Assembly (NCBI RefSeq): GCF_007860095.1
Contig: NZ_SJPT01000008.1
Location: forward strand, 1-64,000
From: Novipirellula galeiformis
GTDB taxonomy: Bacteria > Planctomycetota > Planctomycetia > Pirellulales > Pirellulaceae
Reading direction: 5' to 3'
DNA length: 64,000 nucleotides
Part shown: one piece after another, positions 34,404 through 44,629 of the stretch
Layout: each line of letters begins with the position of its first letter
Numbering within the stretch: position 1 is the first letter of the stretch
The notes under the pieces: model-generated
The model's input: the letters and a program-made list of their open reading frames with translations, nothing else
The model's database searches: none
What the model was told of the DNA's origin: nothing
Position numbers and translations under genes: made by a program

Positions 34404-37400
34404 TTATTCGATCGAAGGCAGTGCCGGTTTAGAACAAAATCGTTCGAGGGTCTCGGACAAGGTGTCCGGCTGAATCGGTTTGGCGAGGTAACCGTTCATC
34501 CCCGCCGATTTGCAGAGTTCCCAGATTTGATCGTCACTATGGGCGGTCATTGCAACGATGGGTAGCGGCGTTTCCGCTGTCTCCGCCTGCTTCCTTCGAA
34601 TCATTTTAGTCGCATCGATACCGTCCATTCTCGGCATGTCGACATCCATCAAACACAGGTCGAACGCTTGCTCCGATGCGAGCTGAACCGCTTCGACACC
34701 GTCATTGGCGACGACCACTTCGAAGCCTTGCATTTGCAGAATTCCCATGATCACTTCTTGATTGATCACGCCGTCCTCGGCGACCAAGATTCGTGCCGCC
34801 GCGTTAGCGTCGCTGGACTCCGTGGTGCCGGTCGCACGGTGGAGGTCGTTTACCACGTTCGCCATCGGCTCGCCGCGATCGTCACCGGCCGATGCGCGGG
34901 ATGGGGCGACCGGATCGCTGCCGTTGAAGCGGTGCTTTGGATCGCGATGGAGCAACCCTACGGCGGTCGAGATGATCTCGGACTTGAGTGCGGGTTTGCG
35001 AAGCTCCGCGGACCACGGGGCTCGCTCGATGGACAAATTGGCATTCGCCGGCAGCAGGAAAAGACAGGGGATTCGCAACGCGGCGCAGCGGTTGGCCAGG
35101 GCATCGATCTCGTCGCACCCGAACACGACAAGGTCCCAATGTTGGTCAAAGAAGTCATCGGCTGGCTCGTCCGCGCCGCCGGCGGAATGCCAAGGCCACA
35201 GGGTCACTTCGGCGCCAATCCTGTGGAGCGCCGATGCAATGGCACGCTGGGACGCTTCGAGCGGATCGATCACGGCCACGCGCGCGGTCGACCACTGCGG
35301 AGTGGATTCGGTGAGTGGACCGTCGGCGTCGAGTTCCAATGGCAACCGCACCGTGAACGTACTGCCGCTTCCCGGAACGCTGTGAACTTTGATCGTTCCT
35401 CCCATTCGCTCCGTCAACTCACTACAGATGGCCAACCCTAGGCCCGTTCCACCGTAACGCCGCGTCGTGCTGCTATCGGCTTGAGAGAATGACTCGAATA
35501 TTTTGGCTTGCTGGTTCGCTGGAATGCCGATGCCGCTGTCCTGGACCGCGATCGAAATTTGCTCTGAGCCCTCGTCATCTTGAACGCGTTCGATCGTCAA
35601 CGCGATAAAGCCCTGTTCGGTGAACTTGATCGCATTTCCGATCAGATTCATGATGATTTGCCGCAACCGGGAAGGGTCGCCCAAAGTGTTTTTAGGCACA
35701 TTGGCGTCGACATCGCAAACCAACTCGACTCCTTTTTGCCATGCCGATGCTGCCATCAAACGGCTGACCTCTCCAGCCAATCGTTCCAGATCCATGGGGA
35801 TCCGTTCCAACTCCATCTTCTTGGCTTCGAGTTTCGAGAAGTCGAGTAGGTCGTTGATCAAGGTCAGCAGAGATTGGCCGCTCTCTTCGGCGGTTTCCAA
35901 GTAGCCGGCTTTTTGCGAAATTGCCGAGGTTTGCTGTGCCAGCCGGGTCATGCCGAGGATGCCGTTGAGCGGCGTGCGAATTTCGTGACTCATCGTTGCC
36001 AAAAATCGGCTTTTCGCTTCATTGGCGGAGTTTGCTTGAAGGATCGCTTTGCGCAGCTGTTCTTCGGTTGTGCGGAGTTGTTCGTTGCTTTGGGAAAGTT
36101 GCTTGGCGCGATCTTCAGCTGCCTTGGTGCGTTCGAGCACGCGTTGTTCCAGGGTATCGTTCAATTTTTGCAGGCGTAGAAAACCGTCGGCATTTTCCAA
36201 GGCGGCACCGGCCAATGTCGTAACGAAATCGACGATCCGCCGTTCGTCATCGCCGAACAAATTTTTCAAATCGAGATGCGTGACCAAGATCAACGCGACC
36301 GGTTCGCCGCGAAATGCGATCGGGGCCGCAATCACGCTGTCGTTGCGGCCTTCGATCTCTTCCTGGCAAACGGCTTGCCCCGTTTGCGTCGCCTTGCGAA
36401 GCAGGTGCTCATAACTCTCGATACGGCGTTGGCATGTTGGTTCGGAGTCCTCGCTCGACCAAGGAGTGAAGGTAAGTTCGCTTTGGTCTTTATGAATCGT
36501 GACAACGTCAACGAACTGGCCGCGTAGCAAGCGACGAGCCGATTCGCTGGCTTCGGCGTAAACCAAATCGGCCGATAACGCTTGAGCGATGCGGCGTCCC
36601 GATTTCAGAACCGTGACAAAGCGATCGGCCAACGATAGATTCGTTACGCCCTGTCCCGAGAGGGAATGCTCTTCGACGACCGAGGGAAAGAGGTTGTTGA
36701 GTTCCATCAGTCGCGATTGGCGAACAGCGGGCAGGGGGCCGAGCAGCGCTGTTTCGCGTTCGTACAATGCATGCAGGACTTGCAATGTGTCGCGTTCTTC
36801 GATGGGTTCGCCGCAAGCGACCGCGAATTTGATGCTGAGGTTTAGATGCCGAATTGCACGCGAGGGTTTTCCCCGCATCATCTGCAAGATCGCAAGTTCA
36901 CGGTGAGCGTGCGCACGGTCCGCCGGAAATCCTTTGGCGATACGTGCCGCCTTGAGCATCGCAGCATGGGTGATCTGTAATTGGTTGCGGAAACGGCGGC
37001 CGTCATGACTGTCGATCGATTCGAGTTGCAGACGCAGTGCCGTTCCCAACCATGTGTAGCAGGGGCTGATATAGGTGTTCAGGTGCCCAGCGTGTTTGCA
37101 GCGAGCAATTGTATCTCGCAAGACCGCAATCGCTTCGTCAATGCGATCGTGATGCAACAGGATGACCGCGTAGGCGAGTTGAGTTTGGGCATGGCTTTGG
37201 GCATCGGCTCGATAGCGTGAGGCCTCGGCCACCACAAGGGCTAAGGGAAGGGTTTGCGGTGAGGTTCGAGCCCAAACGTCCAAGCTGATCCCGGTCGCTT
37301 GAAGATCTCCGATCTGGCGACCTGATTCAAACATTTGCTTGGCAAGCTCGCTCGCTTGACGGAGGCGTCCGACTCGATACAACGCGTTGGCCGCTTGGTA

Positions 37401-40328
37401 GCGGGCCATGTTCATTTCCCAGACGTCACCGGTTTGACGCAGCAATTCCACGCTCCGCCGGGACATCGCAATCGCATCTTCGAAATCGCACGCGGCCAAC
37501 ATCACCACACAGTGGTAGTGCATCGATTGGCCCTGACCCCACAAATCTCCCAATGACTTGCGAATCGACAACGATCGGTTGGCGTATCGATGGGCTCGTT
37601 TGAACCAACGCAGCAAACTCATCACCGGACCGTGTTCGCTATAGACTGCGGCCAGCGTGGCGGAGGGGGCGAATCGTTCCGCTTCGTTCAACGATCGCAA
37701 GTGATTGCTGAGCGTCCAAAGCTTGTGGCGACTAAACCAATACACACGCGAGAGGCGGCTGAGTAGTTCTAGTCTGAGGCAATCGAGTTCGGACAGCGAG
37801 GATTGTCGCGCGATCCAGCGATCGGGCAGGTAGGTGTGGATGATTTGAAAGAACGACTGGGTCACGAGTCCAAAAAACATCGTGATCACGTTGCTTGGCA
37901 GCCGGATGCCGGTCAACGTCAAGGCTTGTTCAAATTCATTTGCCGCTTCGGAGAATCGCCCTCGTTTGAACGAGACCTCCCCGATCTGTTGCTGGACTCG
38001 GGCCTTGGCGAGTGGCGAATCCGCCAGCGCAAAGGCTTCGTGCAGGCAGTATTCCGCTTGGTTGTATTGTCCGGCTAGTAGGTGGATGGTCCCCATTCCC
38101 TCGAGGATCTCGGATTCGGTTTGCCGGTCTTGGGAGGAGACCCAGCGTTGGGCGATTTTGAGTTGATCCTGAGCGACCGACAACGAAAAGTGTTGCCGTG
38201 CGACGCGAGCGGCCGCAAGCGAAGTGCTCAACGCGAGTTCGCCTTGCCCCGCTGCATCGTAGTGAAATGCGAGGTCAAAAAAGTTGGTCGGGTCATGCTG
38301 TTGGAGATAGTCGACCGCTTGCAAATGGATTTGCCGTCGTTCGGACGCAGCCAAGTGCGCTTGGAGTTGGTGATGGATTTGATCGTTAGCGAAGCTGTAC
38401 CAACCGGGGCTCGTTTCACGCCACAATACCCGTCGCCCATAGGCATCGGTTGCGACTTTGAAGATTTCGGAGTAGGGGACTCCGGTCATGGACGCCAGCA
38501 TTTGTAGATTAAAATGTCGGCCGATCACTGCCGCCGTGGCCAGCAAACGCAAGGCCTCCGGGGGCAGGGTGTTGACTTGGCGCGCCAACAGTTCGGCAAA
38601 CGTTACATCGCCGCGCAGTGCGTCGGAAAGATCCGCGTCGGCAACCCAACCTTGCTTGGAATGGATGCAAGTATTGGTATCAATCATCCGCCTCAGGATT
38701 GCCGAAGCCATCGTGATGCTGCCATCGGCGATGTCCACGATGGAGTGTTTGATCGATTTCGCCAACATTCCAGCGGTCGATTCGAGGTGCAATTCGAGCG
38801 CCTCGGATGACAGCGGTTCGAGTTGAATCTGGTCTTCGATTGTCGCTAGGTTTAGCGATTCCGCCGAGTTCCCGGTGACCACGCATAACACGCAATTGCC
38901 GTGCTCCGACGCCGCGCGATCCATGATCGTTCGCATCACCGTGCGCGTCAATTCATCGGCGGTGTCGAGGTCATCGAACAGCAATGTCAGCCCCGATGAA
39001 TCTTTGGCAAGCGCCGCAAAAAACTCGGACAATGCGATCGCCATCCGTTGGCTGCCATAGGCTTCGGGGCCCGAGTGATCTTTGCTCGTCCAAAGGGATG
39101 ATAGCGCAGGCAACAATTCACGCAGGGTCGTCGCATGATTCCTGGTCGCTTCGGCCAAACGCACCGCTAGCTCTGGATCGTTCCGGCACAGCGAGACGAT
39201 TCCAGAGAAAAACGATTCGAGCGACTGCAGTGGTTTGGAGGTGCGGGTGGAGGGAACTCCGCCTCGGAACACCAACAAACCTTGGGATTTCGCACGCAGC
39301 ACGATCTCGTCGACAAGCATTCGACGGTCGCTGACTTCGCCACCGGTGATCGCTTGCAGTCGCGCATTGCCCAAAAGGGAATCGTCGATCGATGCTTGGA
39401 TCGTTTGAATCGCTTCGTCGCGACCGACCAACGAGGGTTCGGTCAACTGGAATCGAATGTCGTGGGTGCCAATCGGGAAGGACGCATCCGCTTGAGGCGT
39501 GTTTTGCACGCGTTGGATGTGCTCGAGATCGTGCGATAAAGCGGTCGCCGTCTCGTAACGATTACGAGGATCACGATGCAATAAACGGGCGACCACGTCG
39601 TCGAGGGCTTGGGGGATCTTGATCCCCAATTCGCGAAGCCGAGGGGGATCGACACACAATTGGCGATCAAAATAGTCACTCGCGTTGGACGCCTCAATTG
39701 GCGCTCGCCCCGACAACATCCCAAAGATGATCGCACCGACCGAATACAAATCCGATGCCGGGCTGATCTTACGCGCAAGCACGCCACTTGATTCGGGTGA
39801 AACGAAAACAAGATGCTCTACAGGAAGAGAAGTGAAGTCCTCTTGTGCATGGACTTGCACCACCAAGCCGTCTCGCAATTGCACTTGGAATTGGGAATCG
39901 CAAAACACACAATCGGCATTCAACCAACTGTGGACCCGCGATAAACGGTGCCAATCGTCCAAGCATTGGGTCAACGAGATCGCGGTCTGAAGGACGGCAT
40001 CCAACTCAAACCGGCGGCTAAAGATTCGTCCCTTGAGGGGTTCCCCCCGGGGTAAATCGATCACGCGTGTTAGCCGCGTCAAGGAATCGTAAAAATGACG
40101 CTGTTTGAGACTTCCGGTGGGCTGCTGTCGGACGTTGCTTTGCCAGTCTCGACGGACTCGCGAGAACAGTTTGTCCGAGGATTCTTTCGCTTCAATCCAT
40201 TCGGCAATGCAATTTCGCCCGCTCAGATGCGACTTCACGAGACAGCTCGCCATCGGACCGTGAGATTCAGTCGCAGCGATTGCCGAAAAGTTGCTCAGCT
40301 CGGGAAGCTCGAGGGGAACCGGTGTCAT
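34404..40328 (-). CDS. giant pseudokinase / AAA-like / GAF / hybrid histidine kinase
   Basis: A 1,974-residue cytoplasmic protein. Order: Ser/Thr-kinase-like domain (about 1-275), AAA-ATPase-like domain (about 298-640), helical TPR-like region (about 690-1190), GAF (about 1230-1380), coiled coil, HisKA with SHEIRTPLNG (His1448), HATPase_c (NLIGNAIKF, DSGIGI, GTGLGLAIC), degenerate receiver (about 1680-1800) and true receiver with LMDVDMPRMDG (Asp1895). The kinase HRD region reads HSWLNADC (133-140), DFG reads RDG, and the P-loop reads TGGEVSDRRM without GK, so both N-terminal enzymes look inactive while the histidine kinase is intact. This architecture is known as trifunctional kinases in cyanobacteria and planctomycetes. 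A possible partner is the Hpt protein at 44.6 kb. Confidence 0.93.
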   Translation of the reverse strand: MTPVPLELPELSNFSAIAATESHGPMASCLVKSHLSGRNCIAEWIEAKESSDKLFSRVRRDWQSNVRQQPTGSLKQRHFYDSLTRLTRVIDLPRGEPLKGRIFSRRFELDAVLQTAISLTQCLDDWHRLSRVHSWLNADCVFCDSQFQVQLRDGLVVQVHAQEDFTSLPVEHLVFVSPESSGVLARKISPASDLYSVGAIIFGMLSGRAPIEASNASDYFDRQLCVDPPRLRELGIKIPQALDDVVARLLHRDPRNRYETATALSHDLEHIQRVQNTPQADASFPIGTHDIRFQLTEPSLVGRDEAIQTIQASIDDSLLGNARLQAITGGEVSDRRMLVDEIVLRAKSQGLLVFRGGVPSTRTSKPLQSLESFFSGIVSLCRNDPELAVRLAEATRNHATTLRELLPALSSLWTSKDHSGPEAYGSQRMAIALSEFFAALAKDSSGLTLLFDDLDTADELTRTVMRTIMDRAASEHGNCVLCVVTGNSAESLNLATIEDQIQLEPLSSEALELHLESTAGMLAKSIKHSIVDIADGSITMASAILRRMIDTNTCIHSKQGWVADADLSDALRGDVTFAELLARQVNTLPPEALRLLATAAVIGRHFNLQMLASMTGVPYSEIFKVATDAYGRRVLWRETSPGWYSFANDQIHHQLQAHLAASERRQIHLQAVDYLQQHDPTNFFDLAFHYDAAGQGELALSTSLAAARVARQHFSLSVAQDQLKIAQRWVSSQDRQTESEILEGMGTIHLLAGQYNQAEYCLHEAFALADSPLAKARVQQQIGEVSFKRGRFSEAANEFEQALTLTGIRLPSNVITMFFGLVTQSFFQIIHTYLPDRWIARQSSLSELDCLRLELLSRLSRVYWFSRHKLWTLSNHLRSLNEAERFAPSATLAAVYSEHGPVMSLLRWFKRAHRYANRSLSIRKSLGDLWGQGQSMHYHCVVMLAACDFEDAIAMSRRSVELLRQTGDVWEMNMARYQAANALYRVGRLRQASELAKQMFESGRQIGDLQATGISLDVWARTSPQTLPLALVVAEASRYRADAQSHAQTQLAYAVILLHHDRIDEAIAVLRDTIARCKHAGHLNTYISPCYTWLGTALRLQLESIDSHDGRRFRNQLQITHAAMLKAARIAKGFPADRAHAHRELAILQMMRGKPSRAIRHLNLSIKFAVACGEPIEERDTLQVLHALYERETALLGPLPAVRQSRLMELNNLFPSVVEEHSLSGQGVTNLSLADRFVTVLKSGRRIAQALSADLVYAEASESARRLLRGQFVDVVTIHKDQSELTFTPWSSEDSEPTCQRRIESYEHLLRKATQTGQAVCQEEIEGRNDSVIAAPIAFRGEPVALILVTHLDLKNLFGDDERRIVDFVTTLAGAALENADGFLRLQKLNDTLEQRVLERTKAAEDRAKQLSQSNEQLRTTEEQLRKAILQANSANEAKSRFLATMSHEIRTPLNGILGMTRLAQQTSAISQKAGYLETAEESGQSLLTLINDLLDFSKLEAKKMELERIPMDLERLAGEVSRLMAASAWQKGVELVCDVDANVPKNTLGDPSRLRQIIMNLIGNAIKFTEQGFIALTIERVQDDEGSEQISIAVQDSGIGIPANQQAKIFESFSQADSSTTRRYGGTGLGLAICSELTERMGGTIKVHSVPGSGSTFTVRLPLELDADGPLTESTPQWSTARVAVIDPLEASQRAIASALHRIGAEVTLWPWHSAGGADEPADDFFDQHWDLVVFGCDEIDALANRCAALRIPCLFLLPANANLSIERAPWSAELRKPALKSEIISTAVGLLHRDPKHRFNGSDPVAPSRASAGDDRGEPMANVVNDLHRATGTTESSDANAAARILVAEDGVINQEVIMGILQMQGFEVVVANDGVEAVQLASEQAFDLCLMDVDMPRMDGIDATKMIRRKQAETAETPLPIVAMTAHSDDQIWELCKSAGMNGYLAKPIQPDTLSETLERFCSKPALPSIE

Positions 40329-40977
40329 AGTTGTAAAGGGTTTAGGGTGTCCGCAATGGACTATCCAACGCGATCAAATCGTATTGCGATTGTTTTGAGA
40401 CGTTCCGGAGCAACATCGGAGCGTGTCAAAAATGGAAACATGCAATCAAGGGAGTGGCAAGCTCGGCGATCATTCGCCATGGATGTCCATGGGATGCCCA
40501 CGCGAGCTAATCTCTCTCGATGTGATGTCCTGTTTAAGCTTAGGTCATTTTTAACGGTCGAGACGACATTTCAAATAAAGTCGAAAAGATTTCTGGCTAA
40601 ATTTTGAGGGTTGGGCGGGCCCCCGTCAGGGAGGGTCGTGGGCGTGCCAATCGAAGTCGGCAAGAAACGCTTTACGGGGATCCGCATCGTTGTCTGGGTT
40701 TGTTCTAACGGTCAGTGAATTGAGTGGTTGCGACGGTGAATGCCCGCTCCCTTGGTCCGTTTCTCCGGCACAGCGGAGCGAGTGGTTGTTCGTTACAACC
40801 GTTGTAGCTCGTGTGAGGGGAGAGGGAGGGCGTGGCTCGGCGCAATCGCTTGACATTTCGTTCAGCTTTGGAATATTGCACATCTCGCATCAACGCAGCG
40901 TGTGTCGATCAGACGCATTCGTTTGAATGACAATGCATGTCGTTGACTTTTCAACATTTATCTAGGGGCAAATCACC
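40329..40977. other. Divergent spacer between giant kinase and methyltransferase
   Basis: This 650-bp control region has no gene. It must hold promoters for the kinase gene (-) and the methyltransferase gene (+). A possible sigma-70 promoter is at 40850-40879. The frame at 40095-40607 (+) is mostly antisense to the kinase gene and is not called. Confidence 0.45.
40850..40879 (+). promoter_or_regulatory. candidate promoter of the methyltransferase gene
   Basis: A consensus -35 box TTGACA at 40850-40855 is followed after 16-18 bases by a weak -10 (AATATT or TATTGC near 40872-40879). It lies about 100 nt before the start at 40978. AGGGG precedes that start as the ribosome binding site. Confidence 0.3.
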
Positions 40978-42015
40978 ATGAGCATGGTGTCTGGAAATTA
41001 CGTTAGGCGTGCCAAAAGAGCTGGCGAACTTAGCAGCACACGACGTAAGGGTGACGAACTCGCGTCCTCTGCGGTCTCGACCGAAGTGACGCTGAAATCT
41101 CTTCTTGATCAAATTCACTCGATACTCGCTTCGCCTAAGTCGGTGGCTTCTGAAGTCGAAAACGCGGTCGATCGATTGTTTCATGGTTTGCGATCGATTC
41201 GTCATTCAACGCCCAAAGCTCAGTGGCAAGAGATGATCAAAGAGGGACGCGAGCACCCGATCAAAGAGTTCCTGCACCAAGACCCCTTTACTGCTAGAGC
41301 GTTCAACAAGCCTCGCGGTTACGCGGGTGACGCGGTGATGATGGATTACATTTACGGTCGTGAAGAGGATTGGCAGCGGCCCGAAGCGAGTGCGGTGGGG
41401 TCAGCGATTTTCAACTACACGACGGCGGCACCCGCGTCCGCCGGTGTGCGTGAACGACGTTGTTATGTCGCTGAAATGCTCGATGCGATCGCGCGTCAAA
41501 GCAGTGATCAACATGTGTTGGCGGTCGCGGCGGGGCATCTTCGCGAGGCGAGTCTGTCGACCGGGGTCCGGCGGAAACGGTTCGAACGTTTCGTCGCGAT
41601 GGACGCGGACGAGAAAAGTCTTGAGGAAATCGACCGTTGCTACGGCCGCTATGGGATTGATGCGGTGACCGCAAACATCCGCCAAATGTTAACGGGGAAT
41701 CTCGATCTCGGTTCGTTCGATTTGATCTACTCCACCGGGCTTTACGACTATTTGGCCGACTCGACCGCGATGCGATTAACCGCCAACCTGTTTGATTGCC
41801 TACGTCCGGGCGGAAAGTTGGTGATCGCAAATTTCTTGCCCGAAATTCGCGACGTCGGCTACATGGAAATGTTCATGGATTGGCATCTAATCTATCGAAC
41901 CCGCGGCCAGATGATGCAGTTAGCCGACAAGGTGGTTCAATCGGCGGTTGATGAAATTCGGGTGGTTGCCGAAGTCAATGACAACGTGGTGATCATGGAA
42001 ATGACCAAGCGTTAG
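40978..42015 (+). CDS. class I SAM-dependent methyltransferase
   Basis: A 345-residue protein. The N-terminal half (about 1-150) is helical and holds the distinctive FNKPRGYAGDAVMMDYIYG. The C-terminal Rossmann methyltransferase has motif I as VLAVAAGHLREAS (with Ala in place of one Gly), an acidic motif II (FVAMDADEKSLEEI), DLIYSTGLYDYLAD, and LRPGGKLVIANFLP. The KPRGYAGD phrase recalls proteins annotated as 3-hydroxypalmitate methyl ester (EF) biosynthesis proteins; this is from memory and needs a search. If right, it would methylate a fatty acid to make a diffusible signal. The ATG at 40978 follows AGGGG. It converges closely with the FadL-type gene (28 nt between stops). Confidence 0.82.
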   Translation: MSMVSGNYVRRAKRAGELSSTRRKGDELASSAVSTEVTLKSLLDQIHSILASPKSVASEVENAVDRLFHGLRSIRHSTPKAQWQEMIKEGREHPIKEFLHQDPFTARAFNKPRGYAGDAVMMDYIYGREEDWQRPEASAVGSAIFNYTTAAPASAGVRERRCYVAEMLDAIARQSSDQHVLAVAAGHLREASLSTGVRRKRFERFVAMDADEKSLEEIDRCYGRYGIDAVTANIRQMLTGNLDLGSFDLIYSTGLYDYLADSTAMRLTANLFDCLRPGGKLVIANFLPEIRDVGYMEMFMDWHLIYRTRGQMMQLADKVVQSAVDEIRVVAEVNDNVVIMEMTKR

Positions 42016-42043
42016 CCGCCGCGTTGCGGGACCAAGCCCTGGA

Positions 42044-43366
42044 TCAAAAACGACGTATCGCACTGAGAAAGACCATGTGCGTTTGCGTCGTGACGGTGGC
42101 ATGCGAGTAATCGCCGCCGGGGTACATGCTGACTCCGGTATGGACGTCCGGTGCGAAGGCGAATTGGTAGGCCGTGTCGATTTCCCAGTCGCGGTGTTTG
42201 AATCCATAACCGACTGAAAAATGATGCTGCAGCGTTGTTTGCAGGTAAGTGCTTGTGGTTGCCGCGGGAATCGGATTGTCTTGGTAGCGATATCCTAAAC
42301 GCACCGTTTGGTGATCGCTGAGGTCGCGTTCGTATCCGCTGCTGACGATCAAGGCGTCTGTCCAACGGAGCGGAAACTGTTCGGCGATCGATGGGCCCGC
42401 GACCGTTCGAAACGTCGGATTGCTCGGCTGGGTAAAGAGGAGTTCGGCGTTGTCATAGGCACTCGACCAATCTTCCCATTCGAAATCGAGTCCGATGCGT
42501 TGGCGTGAATCAAGTTGATGCATCAACCCGATGCCCACCGAGCGGGCCCAGGTCAGTCCAAATTCAACGTCGTATTGACTGCGTCCCAAGCCGGCGATCT
42601 CCACGGCCGCTTTTCCAGCGGATTTGAATTCGTTTTCACTTTGATAATGGACCCCCACCGTGGTGCGGTCCGACAGAGCGTATTGGGTGCCGCAGGACCA
42701 CGACAACGCTGCGCCGGTGGCTTGGAGATCCAAGATCGTTGGCGTGCCTCGCAGCGGTCCGGAGTTCAGGTAATAGGGGCCTTCGATTTCAACATGACTG
42801 ATGGCGGTGCCAAGGGTCGCGCCCACGGTCCAAGCCTCGGTCATTCGAACCGAGATGCCCGGTAAAATGCGAGCCAGGGCGCCGAACGATTTATAGGTGT
42901 ACTGACCCGGCAGCGTCGCCGGCCCGTTGAGATCATAATCGGAGGCGAATCCGGCTGGCGCGAACGCGCCGAAGCCAAGCACGATGTCTTCGTTTAGTCG
43001 CCGTGCGACCATGAAGTATCCCAGCCCGGTCGGATTGTCCGCAGCATCGGTCGTTGCGTTCTCGTTGTCGGCATAGCTCAAATCGGTGAACAATCCGGCG
43101 CCACCCATCTCGATGTAGACGTCATTGCAATCGCAATCGCCTACCAAGCCTTGCATCCCGGCCGCATTGTCCAACAACAACACTCCATTGTCGCCAAAGC
43201 CGAGGTTGGTGCCGCCGCGACCGGCTTCACGCGCCGAGAGGGCGTTGCTAATCGTCCCCGCCGCATAGCTCGGGCTGGCGAGAAAGGCGAGAGCCCATGT
43301 CGTTAGTAGCAGTCCGGTTGGCGGCGTCTTTGCTCGCCAGAATCGTTTCGTCCCAAGTCTCATCAT
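42044..43366 (-). CDS. OmpP1/FadL-family outer membrane protein
   Basis: A 440-residue outer membrane beta-barrel. The signal peptide is GLLLTTWALAFLASPSYA, and the mature protein starts AGTISNALSAREAGRGGTNLG, matching the N-terminal hatch of FadL (the GRGGT-type glycines and NPAG-like DNAAGM). Then come alternating amphipathic strands such as VGVHYQSENEFKSAG and RLGYRYQDNPIP, and a final aromatic-ended strand THMVFLSAIRRF. FadL proteins bring long-chain fatty acids or other hydrophobic molecules across the outer membrane. Two ATGs (43366, 43363) are possible. It stands next to the methyltransferase and the HD-GYP gene. Confidence 0.9.
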   Translation of the reverse strand: MMRLGTKRFWRAKTPPTGLLLTTWALAFLASPSYAAGTISNALSAREAGRGGTNLGFGDNGVLLLDNAAGMQGLVGDCDCNDVYIEMGGAGLFTDLSYADNENATTDAADNPTGLGYFMVARRLNEDIVLGFGAFAPAGFASDYDLNGPATLPGQYTYKSFGALARILPGISVRMTEAWTVGATLGTAISHVEIEGPYYLNSGPLRGTPTILDLQATGAALSWSCGTQYALSDRTTVGVHYQSENEFKSAGKAAVEIAGLGRSQYDVEFGLTWARSVGIGLMHQLDSRQRIGLDFEWEDWSSAYDNAELLFTQPSNPTFRTVAGPSIAEQFPLRWTDALIVSSGYERDLSDHQTVRLGYRYQDNPIPAATTSTYLQTTLQHHFSVGYGFKHRDWEIDTAYQFAFAPDVHTGVSMYPGGDYSHATVTTQTHMVFLSAIRRF

Positions 43367-43525
43367 CGCCCCATCGCCCTTGATCTTTTGCCCCTAAGCT
43401 CAAACACGTTGTGGTTCGCTTGAACGCAACGCCTATCGGGCTTGATCGGATTAGCCGCTTAGGAGGGCTGTACGGAATCTGCGGGGAAATGGGATCGGCG
43501 GTTTGCCGCACACCGGTTATGCGGG

Positions 43526-44629
43526 TTAGGTGTTTTGTAGCGACAGCGCGGAGTTGGCGTTCCGCGTTGGCATCCGCTGGAGCTCCGAATTTTGGCTTTC
43601 GGGAGCATCGGTGAGAGTTTGCTTGATTCGCGCAAACTCGGCTTCCAGTTTCAGAAAGGCCCGCACCATATCAGGGTCGAAATGCGATCCGGAGCCTTCG
43701 CGAATCAATTGGACGGCCTTTTCGTGGGAAAAGGCCGTCTTGTAGACGCGGTGGCTGGTCAGGGCATCGTAGACATCGGCGACCGCCACGATCCGCCCAC
43801 AAAGCGGAATCTCTTGCCCGGACAAACCATTGGGATAGCCGGTTCCGTCCCAACGCTCGTGATGGGTCAACGCGATTTGGTACGCCATATTCAAAACGGT
43901 CGCCTCGGGATGCGCTTCGGCGACCGACTGCAGCGTATTCGCCCCAATCTTTGCGTGTTGGGTCATGATCGCGAATTCCTCGCGTGTCAGCCTTCCCGGT
44001 TTCAGTAGGATGCGGTCGGGAATGCCCACCTTGCCAATGTCATGCAGGGGACTGGTTTCGTAAATCGATTGAATATAGATCCCATCAATGATTTCTTGAT
44101 ATTCAGGCCAACTCGAAAGCTCGATACAGAGTGCGCGGCAATACTCACGGATCCGCTCCAGATGGCTGCCCGTTTCGTTGTCGCGACTGTCTGCCAACTT
44201 GGCGAGCGCGAAAATCATCAACTCGCGACTCTCCTGTAACAACAGACGCTCGCCCGCACGAATTCGCATCAACAACTCACTGGGGCTGAATGGCTTGGAA
44301 ATGTAGTCATCGGCCCCTGCATTGAGCCCTTCGACGACATTTTCCGTGCCACAGCGGCCGGTCAACAGAATCACATAGGTGTAGTCGCACGAATTGCGAC
44401 TGCGAATTTCACGGCACAAATCGATTCCGTTCATCCGCGGCATTTCGATGTCGGAGATCACGATTCGGTACTTGCCCGTGCGCACGTGCTGGATCGCTTC
44501 CACCCCATCGGACGCCATCACCGAAGAATAGCCGAACTGGGTTAACGCATGACAGAGCGTCTCGGCCGCGATCGGGTCGTCATCGACGACCAGAATATGA
44601 GTCGATTTTGTCGGTAATTTTAGTGTCAT
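43526..44629 (-). CDS. response regulator with HD-GYP phosphodiesterase domain
   Basis: A 367-residue RpfG-like regulator. The receiver domain (about 10-125) has HILVVDDDP and the phospho-acceptor Asp60 in VISDIEMPRMNG. The HD-GYP domain (about 140-325) keeps the metal and GYP motifs: SPLHDIGKVGIPDRIL (His196-Asp197), HHERWDGTGYPNGLSG (257-270) and DVYDALTSHRVYK. It should break down cyclic di-GMP when phosphorylated. Its ATG overlaps the stop of the Hpt gene by four bases (ATGA), so the two are translationally coupled. In the DSF system RpfG is driven by the hybrid kinase RpfC; here a hybrid kinase plus a separate Hpt could do this. Confidence 0.95.
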   Translation of the reverse strand: MTLKLPTKSTHILVVDDDPIAAETLCHALTQFGYSSVMASDGVEAIQHVRTGKYRIVISDIEMPRMNGIDLCREIRSRNSCDYTYVILLTGRCGTENVVEGLNAGADDYISKPFSPSELLMRIRAGERLLLQESRELMIFALAKLADSRDNETGSHLERIREYCRALCIELSSWPEYQEIIDGIYIQSIYETSPLHDIGKVGIPDRILLKPGRLTREEFAIMTQHAKIGANTLQSVAEAHPEATVLNMAYQIALTHHERWDGTGYPNGLSGQEIPLCGRIVAVADVYDALTSHRVYKTAFSHEKAVQLIREGSGSHFDPDMVRAFLKLEAEFARIKQTLTDAPESQNSELQRMPTRNANSALSLQNT

